Assembly: GCF_002860355.1 (NCBI RefSeq) | Contig: NZ_NMWU01000005.1 | Location: 113,899-177,898, forward strand | From: Bifidobacterium margollesii | GTDB lineage: Bacteria; Actinomycetota; Actinomycetes; Actinomycetales; Bifidobacteriaceae | Direction of reading: 5' to 3' | DNA length: 64,000 bases | Program-made: the position numbers and the translations under genes | Shown: in pieces, positions 56,335 to 63,517 of the stretch | Position numbering within the stretch: position 1 is the first letter of the stretch | Layout of the letters: each line of letters starts with the position of its first letter | Notes under the pieces: model-generated | The model's database searches: none | The model's input: only the letters and a program-made list of their open reading frames with translations | Told to the model about the DNA's origin: nothing

Positions 56335-57387
56335 TCACTGAACCTGGGTACGAGCGATCTTGCCGTTGAAGGACTCGGCCTCGTCCTGATCCTTGGCCGG
56401 GCCGTTGTTCCAGGAGAACATGGCGCGCAGCTTCGGACCAACGGTCTCCAGGTGCGGGTGGGAGAACTCTTCCTGCAGCTTCTTGAACTTCGGAGCGCCG
56501 GCGGCCTGATCGTCCATGAACTCCTTGGCGAAGGAGCCGTCCTGAATGCGCTTCAGCTGGTACTGCATGCGCTTCTTGGTCTCGTCGGTGATCACGGTGG
56601 AGGTGTAGTCGCCGTACTGGGCGGTGTCGGAGCAGGACCAACGGGCCTTGTTCAGACCACCCTCGTTGGCGAGGTCGACCAGCATCTTCAGCTCGTGGAA
56701 CACCTCGAAGTAGGCGATCTCCGGCTGGTAGCCAGCCTCGGTCAGCACGTCGAAGCCGAGGTCGCACAGGTGGTTGATGCCGCCCATGAGGACGTCCTGC
56801 TCGCCGAACAGATCGGTCTCGGTCTCCTCGGTGAAGGTCGTCTTGATGGCGCCGGCGCGCAGGGCGCCCAGAGCCTTGGCGTAGGCCAGGGTGATGGCCC
56901 AGCCGTCACCACGGGGATCCTGCTCGACGGCCACGACCACCGGGACGCCGCGGCCGGCGGCGTACTCACGACGCACAATGTGGCCCGGGCCCTTCGGAGC
57001 GACCATGAACACCGGGTGATCCTCGGTGGGCTTGATGTAGCCGTAGTGAATGTTGAAGCCGTGGGCGAAGGCCAGAGCGGCACCCGGCTTCAGGTTCGGC
57101 TCGACGTCCTTCTTGTACACGGCGGCCTGGTACTGATCAGGCAGCAGGATCATGACGATGTCGGCCTCAGCGACGGCTTCCGGCACGGACTTGACCTCAA
57201 GGCCCTGCTCCTTGGCGAACTCCACGGACTTGGAGGTGGGGCGCAGGCCGACAACGACGTCGACACCGGAATCGCGCAGGTTCAGCGCATGGGCGTGGCC
57301 CTGGGAACCGTAGCCGAGGATGGCCACCTTCTTGCCTTCGAGCACGGACAGATCGGCGTCCTTCTCGTACCAGATAGTTGCTGCCAT
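56335..57387 (-). CDS. ilvC: Ketol-acid reductoisomerase, copy 2
   Basis: 350 residues, from ATG 57387 with AAAGGAG upstream. The same class I motifs as copy 1: [55 protein letters not shown]. The two proteins look about 85-90% identical by eye, differing mostly near residues 55-85 and in the C-terminal third. Both appear functional. Long near-identical nucleotide blocks in the middle suggest gene conversion. Its 3' end is duplicated at 54653-54753. Two strong dyads lie about 115-165 bases upstream of the start. Confidence 0.96.
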   Translation of the reverse strand: MAATIWYEKDADLSVLEGKKVAILGYGSQGHAHALNLRDSGVDVVVGLRPTSKSVEFAKEQGLEVKSVPEAVAEADIVMILLPDQYQAAVYKKDVEPNLKPGAALAFAHGFNIHYGYIKPTEDHPVFMVAPKGPGHIVRREYAAGRGVPVVVAVEQDPRGDGWAITLAYAKALGALRAGAIKTTFTEETETDLFGEQDVLMGGINHLCDLGFDVLTEAGYQPEIAYFEVFHELKMLVDLANEGGLNKARWSCSDTAQYGDYTSTVITDETKKRMQYQLKRIQDGSFAKEFMDDQAAGAPKFKKLQEEFSHPHLETVGPKLRAMFSWNNGPAKDQDEAESFNGKIARTQVQ

Positions 57388-57501
57388 AATTGGCACTCCT
57401 TTATGTTGGGTGATTGCCGGACGCGGACGTCTGGCAATCGGTTGAGATTGCTGACGGCCTTCGGCGCGAAGGATTGTGTCCTCGACGTTGAAAGTCATCG
57501 A

Positions 57502-57552
57502 TCACTGGGAACTAGTTCTAGTCCTCCAGTGACTGACGCGGAAATCCGCGTC
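57502..57552. promoter_or_regulatory. Two dyads upstream of ilvC copy 2
   Basis: A nested inverted repeat: TCACTGG (57502-57508) with CCAGTGA (57526-57532), enclosing ACTAG/CTAGT. Then GACGCGGA (57535-57542) with TCCGCGTC (57545-57552). They are candidate operators or leader stems for branched-chain amino-acid control. Confidence 0.5.
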
Positions 57553-57954
57553 CAAATATTGAATATTGGGTTTTCGCATTGCGGATGGCGGCCGAAAGGG
57601 GTCGGCATCCGCGTGGCGTTCGCCGTGTCCATTCGACCACCGCCGGATGAACACGGGCTGAATTCCACCAGAGAAATCGGTGAACTCCGCCGGAGTCGGG
57701 GGCCGAGACCCCTCTGGCGATTGACTCCCCTCAGACCGCTTTCGGCGGCCAGCTCCCCTCAGTGAGGGGAGCCCCACATGCACCGAAGCCGAAGCCGATG
57801 CGAGCGCGACGGCGCGAGGAGGAGACTTGGGACTCGGCTTCACTTGGTGAAGTCGACGTCCTTAGCTGAGGCTTCTCAAAGGGAACAGTCCAGCGAACTG
57901 TTCCCGAAGCCGAAGCGAGCGCGACAGCGCGAGGATGAGACTTGGGACTCGGCT
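57553..57954. repeat. Tandem duplication of the MHS transporter 3' end, F1-like hairpin
   Basis: An F1-like hairpin CTCCCCTCAGTGAGGGGAG lies at about 57748-57766. The stretch 57782-57865 repeats 57908-57980 at an offset of 115 bases and includes the last codons of the transporter gene (CACTTGGTGAAGTCGACG). Between the copies is a perfect 9-base hairpin GGGAACAGT/ACTGTTCCC (57881-57905). Confidence 0.8.
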
Positions 57955-59307
57955 TCACTTGGTGAAGTCGACGTCCTTAGTCTCATGGCACGACAGCACC
58001 GCCACGAGGCAGCACACGGCCATCACGCCGAGGTACAGGCCCACCGAGTGCACGCCGAAGTGCGAGCTCAGCCAGGTGGCGATGGTCGGCACGAAGGCCG
58101 CGCCGACGATGGCGGCGAGGTTGTAGCCGATGCCAGAGCCGGAGTAGCGCACGTTGGCGTCGAACAGTTCGGGCAGGAATGCGCCGATCGGGCCGAATGC
58201 GGTGCCCATCAGGGCGAAGCCGATGCACAGGAAGGCCATGTTGGCCACGAAGTTACGGGTGCCGACGATCTGACCGTTGAGCAGGAACGGGAACAGCGCG
58301 GCGAACACGACGAGCAGCACGGAGGAGGTGACGATCACGCGCTTGCGGCCGAACTTGTCGGCGTTCACGCAGGAGATCACGATGAAGGCGGCGAACACGC
58401 AGATGGCGATCATCAGCATGAGCAGGTACTCCTGGTTGGTGAAGCCGAGACCGCCGCCGCCCTCACCCTGAGCCTTGGTGCCCCAGGCGAGCGACCAAGT
58501 GGCCAGCGTGTAGAACAGCGTGTAGGTGACGGCGACGAGGAACGTGGCCTGCAGGACCTGCCTCCAGCTCTTGCGGAATACCTCGGTGAGCGGGGACTTG
58601 ACGACCTTCTTCTGCTCCTGGGCCATGCGGAAGATCGGGGTCTCCTCCATGTGGACTCGCACGACGAGGCCGACGATCACGAGGATGGCGCTCAGCAGGA
58701 ACGGCACGCGCCAGCCCCAGGCCAGCATTGCGGCGGAATCGTTGAAGGATTCAAGCACGAAGTAGGTGCCGTTGGAGAGGAAGAAGCCGATCGGGGCGCC
58801 GAGCTCCGGGAAGGAGCCGTACAGGGCGCGCTTGTCTTCGGGGGCATTCTCGGTGGCGACCAGCGCCGCGCCGGACCATTCGCCGCCCAGACCGATGCCC
58901 TGGATGAAGCGCAGGAGGCACAGGATCGCCACGGCGGCGATGCCCCAGGTGTTGTAGGTCGGCAGGCAGCCGATCAGGAAGGTGCCGACACCCATGGTGA
59001 GCAGGGAGACCACCAGCGTGGTCTTGCGGCCCATGCGATCGCCGAAGTGGCCGAACACCAGCGAGCCGAGCGGGCGGGCGATGAACGCGATGGCGAAGGT
59101 GAGCAGGCTCATCAGCAGGGCGACCGTCGGGTTCGCCTTGTCGGAGAAGAAGATGTGCGGGAAGTAGTTCGCAGCGGCGGTGCCGTATGCGTAGAAGTCA
59201 TAGAACTCGATGGCCGTGCCGACCATGGATGCGGCGATGACGGTTTTGACCGAGTCACGCGCCATGGTCTTCAGGTCTTTTTCAGTCGTTGCCTCGACTG
59301 CTGTCAT
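57955..59307 (-). CDS. MFS transporter, metabolite:H+ symporter (MHS/ProP-ShiA type)
   Basis: 450 residues from ATG 59307 (AGGAG 9 bases upstream). MHS signature: SMVGTAIEFYDFYAYGTAAA, RPLGSLVFGHFGDRMGRKTTLVV and LRFIQGIGLGGEWSGAAL after helix 4. Twelve helices with cytoplasmic ends. Relatives carry shikimate, proline/betaine, citrate or alpha-ketoglutarate with protons; the substrate here cannot be named. It is upstream of ilvC copy 2 on the same strand, with a 520-base leader that contains a small reading frame and terminator. Confidence 0.9.
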   Translation of the reverse strand: MTAVEATTEKDLKTMARDSVKTVIAASMVGTAIEFYDFYAYGTAAANYFPHIFFSDKANPTVALLMSLLTFAIAFIARPLGSLVFGHFGDRMGRKTTLVVSLLTMGVGTFLIGCLPTYNTWGIAAVAILCLLRFIQGIGLGGEWSGAALVATENAPEDKRALYGSFPELGAPIGFFLSNGTYFVLESFNDSAAMLAWGWRVPFLLSAILVIVGLVVRVHMEETPIFRMAQEQKKVVKSPLTEVFRKSWRQVLQATFLVAVTYTLFYTLATWSLAWGTKAQGEGGGGLGFTNQEYLLMLMIAICVFAAFIVISCVNADKFGRKRVIVTSSVLLVVFAALFPFLLNGQIVGTRNFVANMAFLCIGFALMGTAFGPIGAFLPELFDANVRYSGSGIGYNLAAIVGAAFVPTIATWLSSHFGVHSVGLYLGVMAVCCLVAVLSCHETKDVDFTK

Positions 59308-59473
59308 TTCTCTAATCTCCTGTGTAGTCCAACGGATCTTCACCGCTCGACGTCAACGGCCTTGATCCCGGCCTGTGCCGTCCGATCCATTGGTTTCCAG
59401 TTTCCTTGGGATGTTCCTTGAGGTGTCCGTGCGGTTTTCTCATCGCCGTTTGCCGGTTTGCAGTTCGCAGCAA

Positions 59474-59500
59474 GAAAAAAGCCCCGCTTTTGGCAGGGCT
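59474..59500 (-). terminator. Terminator/attenuator-like hairpin upstream of the MHS transporter
   Basis: On the minus strand AGCCCTGC, a four-base loop, then GCGGGGCT form an 8-base stem (one G-U pair) followed by TTTTTT. It lies 167 bases before the transporter start, so it ends transcription from sucrose phosphorylase or acts as a leader attenuator. Confidence 0.75.
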
Positions 59501-59566
59501 CAAAACTGATTGTGTCGGTTCGAACCCAGCCAATCGTTGGCGAGTCCGAACAGGTTGAATGCCGAA

Positions 59567-59653
59567 TCAGTCCGCCAACGAAGACGGAATAATAATTCGG
59601 CCGGACACAGCAGCAAGTGCAACATTCAGCTTGTTTGCGGTCATTCCGTACAT
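59567..59653 (-). CDS. Possible 28-residue leader or small protein
   Basis: ATG at 59653 is preceded by AGGGAGG 8 bases upstream. The frame reads MYGMTANKLNVALAAVSGRI and ends IIPSSLAD, with three consecutive ATT (Ile) codons. Its stop lies next to a perfect stem CGTTGGCG/CGCCAACG (59535-59542 with 59573-59580), then the terminator at 59474-59500 follows. It is a candidate leader peptide for the downstream transporter; it may also be chance. Confidence 0.4.
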   Translation of the reverse strand: MYGMTANKLNVALAAVSGRIIIPSSLAD

Positions 59654-59776
59654 CTTGGCGAACCTCCCTTCGGTATCGAAGTCTTACATCTCATCGGGCC
59701 TTGCGACCCGAACCACTGTGAAAGATAGGCGCGGGACGGGGTGCATGCCAATCGAGGACCACTATATGGACATGTC

Positions 59777-59823
59777 GATTTCGTGTTACGCGGCGTTCAT
59801 GTCGTGCCGCGTAACACGAAATC
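59777..59823. terminator. 18-base perfect hairpin after the sucrose phosphorylase stop
   Basis: GATTTCGTGTTACGCGGC (59777-59794) pairs perfectly with 59806-59823 across an 11-base loop, ten bases beyond the stop codon. There is no T run. It likely stabilises or ends the sucrose phosphorylase transcript. Confidence 0.6.
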
Positions 59824-59832
59824 GCTTCGCCG

Positions 59833-61347
59833 TCATACCACCGTCGGCGGGTTGTTGAGCAGATCGTCGGTGTGGTGTTCGCCGTTGGCGTCGGTCCACG
59901 ACAGGCTGGCGACCGGCGCGTCGTTGTCTGCGCCCAGACCGCGGCCCGGCTCGAAGACGAGCGTGGCGGACGTGGCGTCGCCCTGCCAGCTGAGTGCGAT
60001 CGACTTGTCGCCGTCGGCAGTGTAGGAGAATTCGCCGTCGAAGGCGTCGAGCGTGTTGCGCAGACGGCACAGGGCGTTGAGCGCCTGCACCACCGGACGC
60101 CTGAGGTTCTCGTCGATCTCCTCAACCGTGTAGTAGTGGCGGTTGATGTCGCGACCCACGTTGGAGCGGCGCAGCAGGTCCATGTCGTTCGCGCCGGCGA
60201 GCGCACCCACGTAGTAGACCTGCGGCACGCCGGGCAGGAAGAACTGCACGGCTCGGGCGGCCAGATAGTGCTGGTCGTTGCAGCCGAGGGCCGAGTAGTA
60301 CGTGGAGTTGACCTGGTAGAGGTCGAGGTTGCTGGCGGCGGCGCCGGTGGCGGCCTGCGATTCGCCGTGGGTGTTGGCGTGAATGGTATTGACCAGATTG
60401 TCCACGTCCTCGTCGGGGATCAGTCCCTTGAGGCTGCGGTCGAGCTGGTCGGAGCCGATGTCGATCACGCCGATGCCGTCGTGCGTGTCGAGCACGGTGA
60501 CGGCGTTGTTCGGGCGGACTTCGGTCCAGTGGGCGAGCGGCTCGACGTGGCCGGTGAACAGGCTGTGCAGCAGCAGCGGGGGCAGGGCGAAGTCGTAGAC
60601 GCGATCGACCTTGGAGGCGATCTCCACCTGCTTCTTGTAGTAGGAGTGCACTTCGATCAGGATCTCCAGACCGCGCTTGGTGGCCTCCTCGCGCAGACGG
60701 CCGATCAGCTTGAAGGTCTTGGGGGTCATGAAGCAGCTGGTGCCGGCTTCCTTGGCGCCGTAGCCCACCGCGTCGAGACGGATGTAGCTTACGTGGCTGG
60801 CGGCCATCTGGTCGAAGATCGACATCAGGTATTCCCAGCCTTTGTCGGAATCGGTGTCGATGTCCACCTGCTGCGGGGTGAAGCTGACCCATACGAGACG
60901 GGTTTTTCCGGCGAAGTTGTAGTGGGTGAACGGCAGACCCGGACGCGGACGGTAGATGCCGGCGAGGTCCTCTTCGGTGGCGCCGTTCGGGAAGACGGAG
61001 CTCATGGTGAGGAACATCGGATAGTATTCGGATTCCTCGCCCTTGGCCAGCACGTCCTGGAACTGCGTGGACTGCCAGCTCATGTGGTTCACGATCGCGT
61101 CGACCATGATGTTGTGGGTCTTGGAGAGTTCGGCCACATCATCCCAGTCGCCGAGACGCGGATCGACCTTGGTGTGGTCGATCGGGTCGAATCCGGCGTC
61201 CGCGCCGTCGAACGGCGTGAAGAACGGGAGGATGTGCACACCTTCGTAGGCACCGTCGAAGCGCGTACGGAGGATTTCGGTCATCGATTTGAGCGTTCCG
61301 TCGCCGAGACGATCGGCGTAGGTGATCATCTGCACTTTGTTTTTCAT
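59833..61347 (-). CDS. scrP: Sucrose phosphorylase (GH13 subfamily 18)
   Basis: 504 residues, the standard length for bifidobacterial sucrose phosphorylase. Catalytic residues fall at the expected places: nucleophile D192 (IRLDAVGYG), acid/base E232 (ILIEVHSYY) and D290 (VLDTHD). GHVEPLAHW, NLDLYQVNSTYYSALG and PQVYYVGALAG are also characteristic. It cleaves sucrose with phosphate to glucose 1-phosphate and fructose in the cytoplasm. AAGGAGG precedes the start. Two ACCGGT-centred operators lie at its promoter and its LacI regulator is encoded upstream. No sucrose-specific permease is recognisable next to it. Confidence 0.97.
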   Translation of the reverse strand: MKNKVQMITYADRLGDGTLKSMTEILRTRFDGAYEGVHILPFFTPFDGADAGFDPIDHTKVDPRLGDWDDVAELSKTHNIMVDAIVNHMSWQSTQFQDVLAKGEESEYYPMFLTMSSVFPNGATEEDLAGIYRPRPGLPFTHYNFAGKTRLVWVSFTPQQVDIDTDSDKGWEYLMSIFDQMAASHVSYIRLDAVGYGAKEAGTSCFMTPKTFKLIGRLREEATKRGLEILIEVHSYYKKQVEIASKVDRVYDFALPPLLLHSLFTGHVEPLAHWTEVRPNNAVTVLDTHDGIGVIDIGSDQLDRSLKGLIPDEDVDNLVNTIHANTHGESQAATGAAASNLDLYQVNSTYYSALGCNDQHYLAARAVQFFLPGVPQVYYVGALAGANDMDLLRRSNVGRDINRHYYTVEEIDENLRRPVVQALNALCRLRNTLDAFDGEFSYTADGDKSIALSWQGDATSATLVFEPGRGLGADNDAPVASLSWTDANGEHHTDDLLNNPPTVV

Positions 61348-61404
61348 ATGGCCTCCTTGCCGGTTCCACTGAGGTCTGCCGGTGATTCCGATATCGTGAG
61401 AGTT

Positions 61405-61456
61405 GATATCAAACCGGTTCGATATCGATAATATTAAACCGGTTCGATATCGTCAA
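61405..61456 (-). promoter_or_regulatory. scrP promoter with two LacI-type operators
   Basis: Minus-strand TTGACG (61456-61451), 17 bases, TATTAT (61433-61428). Two near-identical operators AAACCGGTTCGATAT, centred on ACCGGT at 61413-61418 and 61438-61443, are 25 bases apart. One fills the spacer between the boxes; the other lies just downstream of the -10. Confidence 0.75.
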
Positions 61457-62075
61457 ATCAACCGCAAGAATCGATAGGAATCAGCAGCCATAGGGAGTGT
61501 TTTGATTTTGGCGTGCGATTTTGGCGTGTTTTGATTTTGCTGTGCGCTGATTTTGACGTGTGCTGATTTTGACGTGTGCTGATTTTGACGTGCGCAGCAT
61601 GCCGCCACAGAAGGTTTAAAGCGATCCCGCCCGCGACGAACGAAGCCATGCACCTCATCGCATGCCGCCGCCCCCTCGCATCCTTCGCCATGACCCGCAC
61701 TGCGCCCCGTGCTGGCGCTGCTGGTCGTGCTGGCCGCGCTCGCATCCTTCGCCATGACTCGTACTGCGACATGACCCTTACTGCGACATGACACGCCGTC
61801 ACATGGGCCGGATACCGTCACGCGGTACACCTGCGCCAAGTGACGCCGCAACCAAACCCCTGAAATTTCAACGTTTCTACAGGTGCATCACACGGTACAC
61901 CCATTCCCCGTGACGCGAAACGAACCGTGTGACGCGGAACAGTCCATATAACACACAATGAACCGGGCAAGTCAGCAGACCGATGGGATTTTGGCGGGCA
62001 AACGACGTTCGGCGTTCCGGCGCACGAAGACGAACGATGGGCACGGCGGCACCCGACCGCGCGCGATCTCGCTGA
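61457..62075. repeat. Gap with GATTTTG tandem array and F2 copy g
   Basis: 61500-61600 holds five to six imperfect copies of a ~19-base unit, TGCTGATTTTGACGTG. 61680-61790 repeats CTCGCATCCTTCGCCATGAC twice and TACTGCGACATGAC twice. An F2 unit is at about 61789-61945: GTCACGCGGTACACC...AAGTGACGC, centre CCTGAAATTTCAACG, then ATCACACGGTACACCC...CCGTGACGC. No gene seen. Confidence 0.75.
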
Positions 62076-63233
62076 TCAACGCGTGGTCTCGCCCGGAACG
62101 AAGGCAACGGGGATCACATCATAGGGCGTAGGCATATCCGACCGTGCAGCCACATCCGACTGCACAGCCATATCCGACCGTGCAGCCACATCCGACCGCA
62201 CAGCCACGATTTCGTCGATCCGATCATCGTTCGACCGGACCTTGCCAACGTCCGCCCTGCCGGCATCCATCTCGTCGATGGTGGCGCGCATCCGCTCGAC
62301 CAGACCGCCGGCGAGCGCGTCGAGATCCTGACGGATCGCCGTGATCTTCATGCCGGCGACCTCGGTCACATACGTGCCGTCATAGGCGATGATCTGCAGG
62401 TCCTGCGGAATCCGCCGCCCCTCACGCAACGCCACGCGCACGCAATGCGCGGCGGCCAGATCCGGCGCGATGATCGCATCCACGTCGTCGAACCGCGCGA
62501 ACGTCTCCTCCGCGGCCTGTTCGAACAGCGGCAGCATGCTCACATGTTCAACCGTCACATAGTCGAAGCGAATGCCGGACTCCGCGATCATCCGCTCGAA
62601 CGTACGGTGATACCGAACCGTGGTGAACGTACTGGATTCGCCGCCATCGACCTCGGAGGAATCAGAAAGATCGTGGAATTGCGAGCGCGGCCCGCCGATC
62701 TCCACCACATGCCGCGCGCCGGTTTCGATGAACCGCTGCGCTGCGAGGCGTCCGCCCTTCTCATGGTCCGAAACCACTGCGGGCACCCCTTCGCACAGGA
62801 ATCTGTCGAAGGCCACTACCGGCCGGCGCACATCTCGCCAGTATCGCGGCGGGCGCGTGTTATGGGATCCAATGATGAGCCCGTCCATCATCTGCCGCTT
62901 AAGCATGTCGACGTACTCCTGCTCACCTCGCTCCTGATCGGCGGTAGAGCACAGCATCATCCGCAGACCGGCTTCGTGCAGATGCCGCTGCAGCGCGGCG
63001 GAAAGCTGCGCGAAGAACGGGTGCGCGATGGTCGGCATGGTCACGCCGATCAGATTCGTGCGACCCCGATACAGGTTCCGGGCCAGCTCATTGGGCACAT
63101 AGTTGAGCTCGGCCATCGCCGCCTCGATGCGAGCGCGGGTTTCGTCGGCCACGTAGCCGGTACCGTTCACCGCCAGCGACACCGTACTGAGCGACACCCC
63201 GGCCCGCTTCGCCACGTCCCGCATTCCGACCAC
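62076..63233 (-). CDS. LacI-family regulator, probable sucrose phosphorylase repressor
   Basis: 385 residues from GTG 63233, which sits 7 bases after AAGGAGG; the TTG two codons earlier is too close to that site. Helix-turn-helix GMRDVAKRAGVSLSTVSLAVNGTGYVADETR, effector domain with LIGVTMPTIAHPFFAQL, DGLIIGSHNTR, EIGGPRSQF and IIAPDLAAAHCVRVAL. The hydrophilic C-terminal tail has a 6-residue repeat (RSDVAARSDMAVQSDVAARS). It lies 728 bases upstream of scrP on the same strand, and LacI-type operators overlap the scrP promoter. Sucrose or fructose response is inferred. Confidence 0.88.
   Translation of the reverse strand: MVGMRDVAKRAGVSLSTVSLAVNGTGYVADETRARIEAAMAELNYVPNELARNLYRGRTNLIGVTMPTIAHPFFAQLSAALQRHLHEAGLRMMLCSTADQERGEQEYVDMLKRQMMDGLIIGSHNTRPPRYWRDVRRPVVAFDRFLCEGVPAVVSDHEKGGRLAAQRFIETGARHVVEIGGPRSQFHDLSDSSEVDGGESSTFTTVRYHRTFERMIAESGIRFDYVTVEHVSMLPLFEQAAEETFARFDDVDAIIAPDLAAAHCVRVALREGRRIPQDLQIIAYDGTYVTEVAGMKITAIRQDLDALAGGLVERMRATIDEMDAGRADVGKVRSNDDRIDEIVAVRSDVAARSDMAVQSDVAARSDMPTPYDVIPVAFVPGETTR
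62125..62215. repeat. 18-base tandem repeat in the regulator's C-terminal codons
   Basis: Four to five copies of a CATATCCGACCGTGCAGC-like unit encode the 6-residue repeats of the regulator tail. Copies differ at a few positions, mostly CATATC/CACATC and GTGCAG/GCACAG. Confidence 0.75.
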
Positions 63234-63517
63234 CGACAAACCTCCTTCATGCGCCGCGCCCGTCCGCCCCGCAGCTCGGCATTGCTCCGTCGTCTGATTT
63301 TCGTCACCTAATAGTAACCGAACATCCGATCCGGGCTTCGTCTACGGCACCTCATCAGTCAGCTCGCCTGTCGGCGAGCCTGAGCCCTAGAAACGGCTCT
63401 GCCGTTTCCTTGACGGGTTCAGCCACAGATTCCGGCCTTCCCCTCCGAGGGGAAGGTGGACGGCGAAGCCGGACGGATGAGGTGGTCCGAGCCACGCATG
63501 AACCAAACACCAACCAA
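63234..63517. repeat. Regulator upstream region with composite and standard F1 repeats
   Basis: A reversed composite F1 (about 63345-63425; AAACGGC/GCCGTTT and GAGCCC/GGGTTC-type stems) is followed by a standard F1 (about 63434-63484). The IS3-like end begins at about 63518, so the repeats are adjacent to, not inside, the insertion sequence. Confidence 0.75.

Noticed and set aside
59510-59545. GGTTCGAACCC resembling a tRNA T-arm
   Set aside because: No matching acceptor, D or anticodon arms at proper distances on either strand.
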